A stretch of DNA of 64,000 nucleotides, from positions 110,027 through 174,026 of the forward strand of contig NZ_JAPSJL010000007.1 in the NCBI RefSeq assembly GCF_031178195.1. The letters run 5' to 3'. The translations under genes and the position numbers were made by a program. Position 1 is the first letter of the stretch. Each line of letters starts with the position of its first letter. Of the stretch, positions 8,741 through 17,460 are shown one piece after another. The stretch comes from Zhihengliuella sp. (GTDB lineage: Bacteria > Actinomycetota > Actinomycetes > Actinomycetales > Micrococcaceae). The notes beneath the pieces are model-generated. The model worked only from the letters and a program-made list of their open reading frames with translations, had not been told where the DNA came from and searched no databases.

Positions 8741-9973
8741 TCAGCCGAGCAGGAGGGCGCTGGCCTTCGGCGACAAGGCGGCATCGAGCACGGCGCAGGC
8801 CCCGCCGATCGCGCCCAGGTGGTGGCCGAGCGAGGACGTCTCCACGTCCAGCCGGTGCACGCTGCTCATGAGGAACTGGCTCTGGATGGCCTCCCGTGCG
8901 TCCTCGATCAGCAGGCTGCTCGCCTCGGACCAGACGGGACCGCCCAGGAAGACCTTGTCGACGTCGTACACGTTGGCCAGCTGCGCGACGAGCGAGGACC
9001 AGATGCCGTTGAGCCGGGTCAGCACCTCCAGCGCGGCGGTGTCCCCGTCCCGGGCGCGGCGGACCATGGTGCCCAGGAACTGCGAGCGCTGGCCGACGGT
9101 GTCGGCGCCCTCGAGCTCGCGGCAGTCGACGCCGGCGGCCCGGGCGAGGTCGAGCATCGACTCGTGGGAGACAGCGTCGCCGAAGGTGCGCGCGACGGGC
9201 GTGTCCGAGCCGGGCACGGGCACCGGGACCACGACATTGCCGATCTCGCCGGCGTTGTTGCTGACTCCGCGCAGCACCTCGCCGCCGAGCACCGCGCCGA
9301 TGCCGACGCCGGTGCCGATGTAGACGGAGAGGAAGTTCCGGTCCCGGTCCTGGTCGCCGTTCCACTGCTCCGCGATGGCCGCGGCGACCGAGTCCTTCTC
9401 CAGCATGACGCTCAGCTGGAGCCGCTCCATCAGCGGCTCCACGATCTCCACAGAGCGCCAGTCGCCTCCCATCAGCGGAGGCGTGACGATCACGCCGGCG
9501 TCGGGGTCGATCGGCCCGGGCGCCGCCACTCCCACGCCCACGATGTGGTCGCGGCGCTGGCCGGAGTCGCGGATGAGCTCGTCGATGGTGTCGCCCATGA
9601 CGCCGATGGTGGCCTGGGGGCTGTCGATGTCGTGATCCGCGAAGCGCCGACTGCCGAGCACGTGGCCGCGGAGGTTCACGAGCACGACGGTCATCTGGGC
9701 CGGGTCCAAGTGGACGCCGACGGCCAGGAGGCGGTCAGGTTCGAGCTCCAGGACGGTGCGCGGCTTGCCGGGCCCGGAGATGACCGTGCGGTCCTCGCGC
9801 GCGAAGCCGTTGTCCAGGAGCCGGCGGACGACGTTCGAGATCGTCTGCGGCGACAGTCCGGTCGACGACGCGAGCTCGACGCGGCTGACGCCGTCCGGGG
9901 CGCGGCGGATCGAGTCGAAGATGACCGCTTGGTTGAAATCGCCGAGTCGGCCGAGATTGGTACCCCGCTGCAT
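8741..9973 (-). CDS. ROK-family transcriptional regulator (NagC/XylR type)
   Basis: The 410-residue protein has an N-terminal winged helix-turn-helix (VELASSTGLSPQTISNVVRR, about residues 30-60) followed by an ROK actin-like sugar-binding domain (FLSVYIGTGVGIGAVLGGE, NNAGEIGNVVVP). The ATG at 9973 has GGAG about 6 bases upstream. Such proteins repress sugar uptake or catabolism genes and are released by a sugar or sugar phosphate. The ROK zinc motif CxCGxxGCxE, expected after NAGEIG, is absent: the equivalent stretch is PVPVPGSDTPVARTFG. No sugar gene adjoins it, so its targets are unknown. The catalytic aspartate region of ROK kinases is also not evident, consistent with a pure regulator. 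Confidence 0.85.
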   Translation of the reverse strand: MQRGTNLGRLGDFNQAVIFDSIRRAPDGVSRVELASSTGLSPQTISNVVRRLLDNGFAREDRTVISGPGKPRTVLELEPDRLLAVGVHLDPAQMTVVLVNLRGHVLGSRRFADHDIDSPQATIGVMGDTIDELIRDSGQRRDHIVGVGVAAPGPIDPDAGVIVTPPLMGGDWRSVEIVEPLMERLQLSVMLEKDSVAAAIAEQWNGDQDRDRNFLSVYIGTGVGIGAVLGGEVLRGVSNNAGEIGNVVVPVPVPGSDTPVARTFGDAVSHESMLDLARAAGVDCRELEGADTVGQRSQFLGTMVRRARDGDTAALEVLTRLNGIWSSLVAQLANVYDVDKVFLGGPVWSEASSLLIEDAREAIQSQFLMSSVHRLDVETSSLGHHLGAIGGACAVLDAALSPKASALLLG

Positions 9974-10118
9974 ACACACTCCAATATCTGATGGGCGCGT
10001 GGCCCACCCGTCGCCTATGACGTCTGGTGGTCGCCCGTGTGCTGGATCGGCCGGCGCGTCGCCGGGACCGGGCGCTTCCCTGTGGCCACATTCTAGGGCC
10101 TCTTTGAGAAAATCGATA

Positions 10119-10132
10119 CCCAACCATTTGGG
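10119..10132. promoter_or_regulatory. inverted repeat CCCAA-N4-TTGGG, possible ROK operator
   Basis: The repeat sits in the AT-rich 241-bp divergent region between the ROK regulator and the NUDIX gene, about 150 bp upstream of the former. A perfect palindrome TGTGGCCACA lies nearby at 10081-10090. Either could bind the ROK regulator for autocontrol; this is inference from position. Confidence 0.35.
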
Positions 10133-10214
10133 CAAATCTGGAGGCTGGGTAACATGGCTCCGATTGCCCACTCTACTCGCCGGTAGATTCGTTGCGCCTA
10201 AATTAAGGAGCCGC

Positions 10215-10667
10215 ATGTCTCCCATCATCTCCGTCTCAGCCGTCTCGCTCCTCGACGACCAGGGGCGCGTGTTGCTCGTCCGCAAGCGCGGTACGGCCAG
10301 GTTCATGCAGCCCGGCGGCAAGCCGGAACCGGGCGAGGCGCCGGCGGAGGCCGCCGTCCGCGAGGTCCGGGAGGAACTCGGCCTCTCGTTCCGGACCGAC
10401 GATCTCGTCGCGCACGGCCTCTGGGTGGGCGCGGCCGCGAACGAGCCGGGCACGGAGCTGCGCGCCCATCTCTTCGAGGCGCGGCTCGCCGACGCCGGGG
10501 CCGCCGGCCCCATCGCCGCGGCCGAGGTCACAGCGCAGGCGGAGATCGCCGAGCTCCTCTGGGTCCGCCCCGAGGACGCCCTCGACCGCGCGGACCTGGC
10601 GCCGCTGCTGCGCGAGGAGGTGCTGCCGCGGTTGCTCCGGGGACGGGAGGACGCGGGCGCGGCCTAG
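10215..10667 (+). CDS. NUDIX hydrolase
   Basis: A 150-residue MutT-like pyrophosphatase that cleaves nucleoside-diphosphate-X compounds. The complete Nudix box GX5EX7REUXEEXGU is present at about residues 34-56 (GKPEPGEAPAEAA, then VREVREELGL), preceded by LVRKRGTARFMQPGG. The ATG at 10215 has a strong AAGGAG ribosome site at 10205-10210. It is divergent from the ROK regulator and convergent with the ABC protein. The specific substrate is not predictable. Confidence 0.92.
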   Translation: MSPIISVSAVSLLDDQGRVLLVRKRGTARFMQPGGKPEPGEAPAEAAVREVREELGLSFRTDDLVAHGLWVGAAANEPGTELRAHLFEARLADAGAAGPIAAAEVTAQAEIAELLWVRPEDALDRADLAPLLREEVLPRLLRGREDAGAA

Positions 10668-10708
10668 TCCCGCGTGGGCCCCGCGACCGGACCGGGGTCC
10701 CCGGCAGC

Positions 10709-12553
10709 TCAGGAGAACTGGGTGCGGTAGAGCTCCGCGTACCGTCCCTCGCGGGCGAGCAGCTCCGAGTGGGTCCCGCGCTCGATGATCGCCCCGTCCT
10801 CGAGCACCAGGATCTGGTCCGCCGAGCGGACGGTGGAGAGCCGGTGGGCGATGACGACGGCGGTGCGTCCCTCCAGCGCCTCGGAGAGCGCCGCCTGGAC
10901 CGCCGCCTCGTTGGTGGAGTCCAGGGCGGCCGTCGCCTCATCGAGCACCACGACCCGTGGCGCGGCCAGCAGCAGCCGGGCGATGGTCATGCGCTGCCGC
11001 TCCCCGCCGGACAGGCGGTAGCCGCGCTCCCCCACCACGGTGTCCAGCCCGTCGGGCAGGCCGGCGATCACCGGCTGCAGCCGGGCTCGGCGCAGCGCCT
11101 CCCACAGCTGCTCGTCGGTGGCCTCGGGCGCCGCGAGCCGCAGATTGGCCGCGATGGTGTCGTGGAAGAGGTGCCCGTCCTGCGTCACCATGCCGATCGT
11201 GGCGCGCAGCGACGCGAACGTCACGTCCCGCAGATCGGTGCCGCCGATGCGCACCGCGCCGGAGTCGACGTCGTACAGGCGGGTCAGCAGCTGCGCGCAG
11301 GTCGACTTGCCGGCGCCCGACGAGCCGACGAGGGCGAACGTCTGCCCGGCCGGGACATGGAAGTCGATCCCGTGCAGGACCTCCTCGCCGCCGCGCCGGT
11401 CCAGCACGGCCACGTCCTCGAGGGAGGCGAGCGAGACCTGGTCGGCGCTCGGGTAGGCGAAGCGCACGTCGTCGAAGCGAACGTCGACGGGCCCGGCCGG
11501 CAGCTCGCCGGCGTCGGGCTTCTCGGCGATCATCGGCTCGAGGTCGAGGATCTCGAACACCCGGTCGAAGCTCACCAGCGCGCTCATGATCTCCACCCGC
11601 GCGTTGGCGAGCCCGGTGAGCGGGACGTACAGGCGGGTGAGCAGCAGCGCCAGGGTCACCACGTCGCCGGCCGCCAGGTCGCCGCGCAGCGCGTACAGGC
11701 CGCCGAGCCCGTAGACCAGGGCCAGCGCCAGGGCGGCCACGAGGGTCAGCGCCGCGACGAAGTAGTGCTGGCGCATCGAGGTCTTCACGCCGATATCCCG
11801 TACCCGGGAGGCCCGGGCCGCGAACTCCGCGGACTCGGCGTCGGGGCGGCCGAACAGCTTCACAAGCGTCGCTCCGGGCGCGCTGAAGCGCTCCGTCATC
11901 TGGGTGCCCATGTCGGCGTTGTGGTTGGCGGCCTCGCGGCGCAGCTCGGCGATGCTGCGGCCCATCCGCCGCGCCGGGATCAGGAAGACCGGGAGCATGA
12001 CGATCGCCAGCAGGGTCACCTGCCAGGAGGTGGAGAACATGACGGCGGCCGTCAGGACCAGTGCGACGACGTTGCTCACCACGGACGAGAGCGTCCCGGC
12101 GAAGGCGGCCTGGGCGCCGATGACGTCGTTGTTCAGGCGGGAGACGAGCGCCCCCGTGCGGGTCCTCGTGAAGAACGCCACAGGCATGCGCTGGACGTGG
12201 TCGAACACGGCGGTGCGCAGATCGTAGATGACCTGCTCCCCGAGCGACGACGAGAGCCAGCGCGAGAGGATCGAGACGCCGGCCTCGGCGAGCGCCACGA
12301 GCGCGATCAACCCGGCCAGCGCCGCGATCGCGGAGAACGGGCCGCCCGCGACGATCGCGTCGATGACGCGCCCGGCGAGCACCGGCGTCGCGACGGCGAG
12401 CACGGCGGCGACGACCGAGACGACGATGAAGAGGACGAGCCGCGTGCCGTACTGCCGTGCGAACCCGAGGACCCGGCGCGGGGTCTGCGGGGAGATCGGG
12501 GACGACTTGTCCTTGGTCAGGCGGTAGAGGGTGCCGTACGCGGCGTGTTCCAT
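10709..12553 (-). CDS. ABC transporter, fused membrane and ATPase domains (exporter type)
   Basis: A 614-residue half-transporter. About six transmembrane helices (residues 30-330) precede a nucleotide-binding domain with Walker A GSSGAGKST, signature LSGGERQRMTIARLLL, Walker B VVVLDEATAALD and the switch His in VVIAHRLSTV. It belongs to the MsbA/LmrA-like lipid or multidrug exporter group and should work as a homodimer. I chose ATG 12553; a GTG at 12568 would add five residues and neither has a strong ribosome site. It stands alone between convergent NUDIX and the molybdoenzyme cluster, so no substrate can be named. Confidence 0.9.
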   Translation of the reverse strand: MEHAAYGTLYRLTKDKSSPISPQTPRRVLGFARQYGTRLVLFIVVSVVAAVLAVATPVLAGRVIDAIVAGGPFSAIAALAGLIALVALAEAGVSILSRWLSSSLGEQVIYDLRTAVFDHVQRMPVAFFTRTRTGALVSRLNNDVIGAQAAFAGTLSSVVSNVVALVLTAAVMFSTSWQVTLLAIVMLPVFLIPARRMGRSIAELRREAANHNADMGTQMTERFSAPGATLVKLFGRPDAESAEFAARASRVRDIGVKTSMRQHYFVAALTLVAALALALVYGLGGLYALRGDLAAGDVVTLALLLTRLYVPLTGLANARVEIMSALVSFDRVFEILDLEPMIAEKPDAGELPAGPVDVRFDDVRFAYPSADQVSLASLEDVAVLDRRGGEEVLHGIDFHVPAGQTFALVGSSGAGKSTCAQLLTRLYDVDSGAVRIGGTDLRDVTFASLRATIGMVTQDGHLFHDTIAANLRLAAPEATDEQLWEALRRARLQPVIAGLPDGLDTVVGERGYRLSGGERQRMTIARLLLAAPRVVVLDEATAALDSTNEAAVQAALSEALEGRTAVVIAHRLSTVRSADQILVLEDGAIIERGTHSELLAREGRYAELYRTQFS

Positions 12554-12654
12554 GCTCACGGACGGCACACTACCGTGACGGTCCCCCGGAGTGGCGCGCG
12601 GGTCCCCCGCACCCGCGGGCGGCGCATCGGAGTCGTCGTCCGCGGGCCGGGAGG

Positions 12655-12691
12655 CCGAGGGGCCCGAGCGCAGCGCGCACGGGCCCCTCGG
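12655..12691 (-). terminator. terminator of molybdoenzyme operon
   Basis: A 12-bp perfect GC-rich stem (12655-12666 with 12680-12691) lies just past the stop of the FdhF/YdeP-like gene. The 13-base loop itself contains GCGC repeats. Confidence 0.65.
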
Positions 12692-12707
12692 TCAGGATCG
12701 GGCGGGA

Positions 12708-15062
12708 TCAGGAGGAGGCGTCCGCCTTCTCCGGGTCCAGCGCCGGGCTCGGCTGCCCCGTGGACGGCACGAAGCGGACCATCATCGCCTTGTAGCCGGG
12801 GGTGTTGGACTCGCGGGCGACCAGCTCGCGGTGCACCAGCGCGTTGGCCTCCGGGTAGTAGGCCGCGGCGCACCCGCGCGGCGTCGGGTAGGAGACCAGC
12901 CGGAACTGGTTCGCCCGGCGCTCCTCGCCGCCCTCGCGACCGCCCTTGAAGACGGAGATGACGTCGACCAGCTGGCGGTCCTCGAAGCCGAGCCGCTCCA
13001 GGTCCTCGGGGTTGACCAGGATGACGCGGCGGGCGTTCTTGATGCCCCGGTAGCGGTCGTCCAGCCCGTAGAACGTGGTGTTGAACTGGTCGTGGCTGCG
13101 CATCGTCTGCAGGACCAGGTGGTCCTCGGGCGCCTTGAGGTACTCGAGCGGGCTCACGCTGAAGAGGCCCTTGCCGGACTCCGTGGCGAAGGACCGCGTG
13201 TCGCGCGGCGGGTTGGGCAGCACGAAGCCGTTGCGGTGCTTGATGCGCCGGTTGAAGTCCTCGAAGCCCGGGATGACGTTCGCTATGTGGTCGCGGATGA
13301 CGTCGTAGTCCTCCGCCATCGCGCGCCAGTCGACGGGATGGTCCGCTCCGAGCGTCGCCTCGGCCATGCGCGCGACGATCACGGGCTCGGCCAGGAGGTG
13401 CTCGGAGACGGGCGCCAGGCGGCCCTGCGTCGTCTTGATGGTGGACATCGAGTCCTCGACCGTGAGGAACTGCGCCCCGCCCGGGTGCTTGTCGTCCTTG
13501 TCGGTACGGCCGAGCGTCGGGAGGATGATGGACGTCTTCCCGTGCACCACGTGCGAGCGGTTGGGCTTGGTGGAGATGTGCACCGTCAGCCCGGCGCGCT
13601 GCATCGCGGCCTCGAGGGCGTCCGTGTCCGAGCCGGCGAGGGAGAAGTTGCCGCCCATCGACACGAAGACGTCGATGTCCCCGCGCTCGAAGGCCTCCTG
13701 CGTCGCCACGGAGTCGTACCCGTGCTCGCGCGGGCTCTGGATGCCGAACTCCGCGTCGAGCCGGTCCAGCCACGCGTCGGACATCCGCTCCCACACGCCC
13801 ATGGTGCGGTCGCCCTGGACGTTCGAGTGGCCGCGCACGGGGCAGGCCCCGGCGCCCGGCTTGCCGAAGTTGCCCTGCAGGAGCAGGACGTTGATGATCT
13901 CCTTGATCGTGTTGACCGAGTGCGGCTGCTGAGTCAGGCCCAGCGCCCAGCAGATGATCGTGCCCTTGGACTTCGCCAGCATGTTCGCCAGCGCGGAGAT
14001 CTCCAGGCGGGACAGGCCCGTGGCCTCCTCGGTGGCGTCCCAGTCGATCTCGGCCCGCGCCTGCCGGTACGCCTCGAAGCCGGCGGTGTTGCGCTCGACG
14101 AACTCGTGGTCGACGACGGTGCCCGGGGCGCGCTCCTCCTCCTGGAGCAGCAGGTGGCCCAGCGCCTGGAACAGGGCGAGGTCGCCACCGATCCGGATCT
14201 GCAGGAACTCGTCGGAGATCGTGTCGCCGCTCCCGAGCATCCCGCTGACGGACTGGGGGTCCTTGAAGGTGAAGAGTCCCGCCTCGGGCAGCGGGTTGAC
14301 GGACACCACCTTCGCGCCCTTCTTCCGCGCCTCGGCGAGGGCGGAGAGCATGCGCGGGTGGTTCGTGCCCGGGTTCTGGCCGACCACCATGATGACGTCC
14401 GCGTGCTCGAAGTCGTCCAGCAGGACCGTGCCCTTGCCGATCCCGATGGTCGGCGCGAGGGCCGATCCGGAGGACTCGTGGCACATGTTGGAGCAGTCCG
14501 GCAGGTTGTTCGTGCCGATCGAGCGGGCGAACAGCTGGTACATGAACGCCGTCTCGTTCGCCGTGCGGCCGGACGTGTAGAACGCGCAGCGGTCCGGCGT
14601 CGTGGCGTTGATGTGCTGGGCGATGGTCTCGAAGGCGTCCGCCCAGGAGATCGGCGAGTAGTGGTCCTCTCCCTCGCGGATGATCACGGGCTGCGTGATG
14701 CGGCCCTGGCTGCCCAGCCAGTACTCGGTCTTGTCCCGTAGGTCGCTGATCGGGTGCTCGGCCCACCACTGCGGATCCACGGTGCGCAGGGTCGACTCCT
14801 CGGCGAGCGCCTTCGCCCCGTTCTCGCAGAACTCGGCCGGCTTCCGCCGGCCCGTCGTCTCCGGCCACGCGCAGCCCGGGCAGTCGACGCCGTTGCGCTG
14901 GTTGACGCGCGCCATCGAGCGCATGGTGCGCGTGACGCCTGCCTGTTCGATCCCGCGCTCCAGTGCCACCATGACGGCCTTCATGCCGGCTGCCGCCTTC
15001 TTGGGCGGCGTGACCTGAATGCTGCCCTCGTCGATGTCTTCCACTGGCGCTGGACGGTGCAT
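12708..15062 (-). CDS. FdhF/YdeP-family molybdopterin oxidoreductase
   Basis: A 784-residue catalytic subunit of the molybdopterin bis-MGD superfamily (formate-dehydrogenase alpha/YdeP-like), of normal length for that group. An N-terminal cysteine pair is seen in GVDCPGCAWPE. Molybdopterin-binding features include TSGRTANETAFMYQLFAR, SNMCHESSGSAL, MVVGQNPGTNHPR and the C-terminal dinucleotide-binding domain (VLQTMRSHDQFNTTFYG). The ATG at 15062 follows GAGGAGGAG. It directly follows fdhD, which sulfurates formate dehydrogenases, and moeA and mobA, so its cofactor machinery is in the same run. No NADH or iron-sulfur electron-transfer subunit is nearby; the substrate of YdeP-type enzymes is uncertain. 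Confidence 0.93.
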   Translation of the reverse strand: MHRPAPVEDIDEGSIQVTPPKKAAAGMKAVMVALERGIEQAGVTRTMRSMARVNQRNGVDCPGCAWPETTGRRKPAEFCENGAKALAEESTLRTVDPQWWAEHPISDLRDKTEYWLGSQGRITQPVIIREGEDHYSPISWADAFETIAQHINATTPDRCAFYTSGRTANETAFMYQLFARSIGTNNLPDCSNMCHESSGSALAPTIGIGKGTVLLDDFEHADVIMVVGQNPGTNHPRMLSALAEARKKGAKVVSVNPLPEAGLFTFKDPQSVSGMLGSGDTISDEFLQIRIGGDLALFQALGHLLLQEEERAPGTVVDHEFVERNTAGFEAYRQARAEIDWDATEEATGLSRLEISALANMLAKSKGTIICWALGLTQQPHSVNTIKEIINVLLLQGNFGKPGAGACPVRGHSNVQGDRTMGVWERMSDAWLDRLDAEFGIQSPREHGYDSVATQEAFERGDIDVFVSMGGNFSLAGSDTDALEAAMQRAGLTVHISTKPNRSHVVHGKTSIILPTLGRTDKDDKHPGGAQFLTVEDSMSTIKTTQGRLAPVSEHLLAEPVIVARMAEATLGADHPVDWRAMAEDYDVIRDHIANVIPGFEDFNRRIKHRNGFVLPNPPRDTRSFATESGKGLFSVSPLEYLKAPEDHLVLQTMRSHDQFNTTFYGLDDRYRGIKNARRVILVNPEDLERLGFEDRQLVDVISVFKGGREGGEERRANQFRLVSYPTPRGCAAAYYPEANALVHRELVARESNTPGYKAMMVRFVPSTGQPSPALDPEKADASS

Positions 15063-15077
15063 TGCTCCTCCTCGGAG

Positions 15078-15917
15078 TCAGCTGGAGACCGGGATGACCC
15101 GATCCGGATGTGTGTATAGATTCACGCTACTCCCCCTGCTGAACGCCGCAAGGGTCACACCTTCTCGATCCGCGAGCTCGACGGCGAGCGAGGACGGGGC
15201 GCTCACCGCGGAGAGGACGGCGATGCCGGCCATGCGGGCCTTCTGGACCAGCTCGAACGAGGCTCTTCCGGAGACCTGGAGCACCACGTCGTGGAGGGGC
15301 AGACGCCCCTCGCGGAGGGCCCAGCCGATCACCTTGTCGACCGCATTGTGACGCCCGACGTCTTCGCGGATGCACAGCAGCTCGCCGTCCATCGTGAAGA
15401 GTCCGGCCGCGTGGACGCCGCCGGTCCGGGAGAACAGCTCCTGCTGCTCGCGCAGGGAGTCGGGCAGGGCCAGGAGCGTCGCGATGTCGATGCGGGCTCC
15501 GGGCATCGGGGATCCGGGCAGGCGGGCGGCCTTCGCCACCGCGTCGATCGACGCCGTGCCGCAGATGCCGCACGAGCTGGTGGTGTAGACGTGGCGTTCG
15601 AGCCCGGCGTCCGGCGGTACGGCCGTCGCCGAGAGCTGCGCCTCCACGACGTTGAACGTCTGCCGGCCGTCCTCGTCCTCGCCCGCGCAGAAGCGCATGC
15701 TGACGAGGTCCTCCTCCGCGCAGAGGACGCCCTCGCCTGTCAGGAAGCCGGCCACCAGGTCGAAGTCGTCCCCCGGGGTGCGCATGGTGACGCTGAAGGC
15801 CTTGTGGCCGAGCCGGATCTCGAGCGGCTCCTCCGCGGCGAGGGTCTCCTCGCGGCGGCGGCCGGGATCGTCGAGGAAGAGCCTCGTCACCCGGCGTCGT
15901 GCGATCTTGCGTGGCAT
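15078..15917 (-). CDS. fdhD: formate dehydrogenase accessory sulfurtransferase FdhD
   Basis: The 279-residue sulfur carrier transfers sulfur from a cysteine desulfurase to the molybdenum cofactor of formate-dehydrogenase-like enzymes. The conserved cysteine pair is in TSSCGICGTASI (about residues 120-130), with DVGRHNAVDKVIG and SGRASFELVQKA further on. A perfect AGGAGG precedes ATG 15917. It lies 15 bases upstream of the molybdoenzyme gene and 8 bases downstream of moeA, and the tight spacing implies one operon. Confidence 0.96.
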   Translation of the reverse strand: MPRKIARRRVTRLFLDDPGRRREETLAAEEPLEIRLGHKAFSVTMRTPGDDFDLVAGFLTGEGVLCAEEDLVSMRFCAGEDEDGRQTFNVVEAQLSATAVPPDAGLERHVYTTSSCGICGTASIDAVAKAARLPGSPMPGARIDIATLLALPDSLREQQELFSRTGGVHAAGLFTMDGELLCIREDVGRHNAVDKVIGWALREGRLPLHDVVLQVSGRASFELVQKARMAGIAVLSAVSAPSSLAVELADREGVTLAAFSRGSSVNLYTHPDRVIPVSS

Positions 15918-15925
15918 GCGTCCTC

Positions 15926-17128
15926 CTAGCGTGTGCTCCACGGTAGCGGGAGGAACTCTACGGGGTCCCCGTCCTCGACGCCTCCCGGCGGGACGATCAT
16001 GAGTGCATCGGCTCCGGCCAGCCCGCGCATCATTCCCGGGCCGGTGCGGTCGCAGGAGAGAAGTCGACCAGTCGCGTCGTCGGCCAGCGCCGCCGGGATG
16101 AGCCGGTGCCGGCCCGGCAACGGCGCGTGGGGCTCCGCAGCGGCGGCCCACCGCGGGGGCTCCTCGGGACGGCCCGTGGCACCGGCGAGGGCGGGGCCGG
16201 CGAGCGTGAGCAGGGCGGCGACGGCGGCGAGCGGGTTGCCTGGGAGGGCGACGAGCAGGGCGCCGTCGTTCCGGCGCGCCAGCACGGCCGGGTGCCCGGG
16301 GCGCATGTCGATCTGGTCGACGACGAGCTCGGCGCCCATGGCCTCGAGGGCCGCCCGGACATGGTCCGCCGCGGAGCGGCCGGTGCCGCCGGTGAGGATC
16401 ACGACGTCGGCGTCCGCGGCGACCTCCTCGTCGGTGCGCCGGCGGTCGTCGCCGATCCGGACCACCTCCCGGACGTCGCCGCCGAGGCCGGCGACGGCGG
16501 CCGGCAGGAGCGGCTGGAAGGCGTCGCGGACGTAGCCGGGCTCCGGGATCCCCGCCTCGACCACCTCGTCGCCCGTCAGGACCAGTCGGACCCGGGGCGC
16601 GACGGCGGCGCGCACCGCGTCGATGCCGGCGACGGACGCGGCGGCCGCATGCGCCGGGGTGAGCCGGGTCCCGGCCGGGACGAGCAGGTCGCCGCGGGAG
16701 GCCTCGCGGCCGGCGGGGCGGATGTCGGCGCCGTCCGGGACCGCCTCCGTCGCCCGGAGCAACCCGTCTGCGGCCTCGCCGCGCTCGGAGCGGAGCACCG
16801 CCGTCGTGCCCGCAGGCAGCGGGGCGCCGGTGAGCACGGGGGCCGCGGTGCCGGTCTCCAGCGGCGTCGGCCGGCGCGGCGGTCCTCCGGGGACGAGGCG
16901 CCACGGCGGCGGTCCGGCGACCGCCCACCCGTCCATGGCGGACGAGACGAAGTGGGGGAGGTCCATCGGGGCGCGGACGTCCTCGGCGCAGACGCTGCCG
17001 ACGCACTCGCGCACGGGGACCCACGTGCTGCGGGGCCGGCCGGATCGGGCGTCCCCGAGCGTCGCGGCGAGCTCCGTCCCCGCCCGGTAGGCGGCGGCGC
17101 GGGCCGCCGGCCAGGGGCTACCGCCCAC
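15926..17128 (-). CDS. moeA: molybdopterin molybdenumtransferase MoeA
   Basis: The 400-residue protein inserts molybdate into adenylylated molybdopterin. MoeA landmarks are FVSSAMDGWAV near residue 62, PVLTGAPLPAGTTAVLRSE, GDEVVEAG, the molybdopterin-binding stretch VVILTGGTGRSAADHVRAAL and the ALPGNPLAAV loop. It starts at GTG 17128, overlapping the end of the DUF6457 gene by 11 bases, so translation is probably coupled. Domain IV at the C terminus is complete. Confidence 0.94.
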   Translation of the reverse strand: MGGSPWPAARAAAYRAGTELAATLGDARSGRPRSTWVPVRECVGSVCAEDVRAPMDLPHFVSSAMDGWAVAGPPPWRLVPGGPPRRPTPLETGTAAPVLTGAPLPAGTTAVLRSERGEAADGLLRATEAVPDGADIRPAGREASRGDLLVPAGTRLTPAHAAAASVAGIDAVRAAVAPRVRLVLTGDEVVEAGIPEPGYVRDAFQPLLPAAVAGLGGDVREVVRIGDDRRRTDEEVAADADVVILTGGTGRSAADHVRAALEAMGAELVVDQIDMRPGHPAVLARRNDGALLVALPGNPLAAVAALLTLAGPALAGATGRPEEPPRWAAAAEPHAPLPGRHRLIPAALADDATGRLLSCDRTGPGMMRGLAGADALMIVPPGGVEDGDPVEFLPLPWSTR

Positions 17129-17426
17129 GCGGCGCTTCGCTGTCCGGCCCGGCGTCGTCGGCGTCCCGGATCTCGGCCAGGAGCTGCCGCGCGACGAGGT
17201 CCGCCGCCGCGGCGGCCTTCTGCTCGCTGGCGGTCTGGTGCCCGGCGGCCAGGCCCGCCGCGAAACCGGCGATGTAGGTGGTCACGGGCGCGGCCGGCCG
17301 CGTGATCGTGTGGGCGGCCTCGCCGGCGAGCGACAGGATCCTGTCGATGTCCACGGGGGCGTCCGGGATGTCGTAGGCAGCCTGCAGCCGGTCGGCCCAC
17401 TGCTCCAGTTCGGGGTGGTCACTCAT
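17118..17426 (-). CDS. DUF6457 family protein in molybdenum-cofactor operon
   Basis: A 102-residue protein rich in Asp, Ala and Glu. It begins MSDHPELEQWADRLQAAY and has a conserved-looking ILSLAGEAAHTITRPAAPVTT stretch. This type (DUF6457) occurs in actinobacteria between mobA and moeA genes, as here: it follows the MobA-like gene by 34 bases and overlaps moeA. It is predicted all-helical and cytoplasmic with no catalytic motif. A role as a small chaperone or partner in cofactor assembly is inferred from position only. Confidence 0.8.
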   Translation of the reverse strand: MSDHPELEQWADRLQAAYDIPDAPVDIDRILSLAGEAAHTITRPAAPVTTYIAGFAAGLAAGHQTASEQKAAAAADLVARQLLAEIRDADDAGPDSEAPRGR

Positions 17427-17460
17427 GCGTTCCTCCTGCGGATCTCGGGAAGACGTTACC

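Noticed and set aside
10769..14741. Very long plus-strand frames (over 700 codons) opposite the ABC exporter and the molybdoenzyme
   Set aside because: Composition is Arg/Gly/Pro/His-rich shadow translation; the minus-strand frames carry full catalytic motifs.
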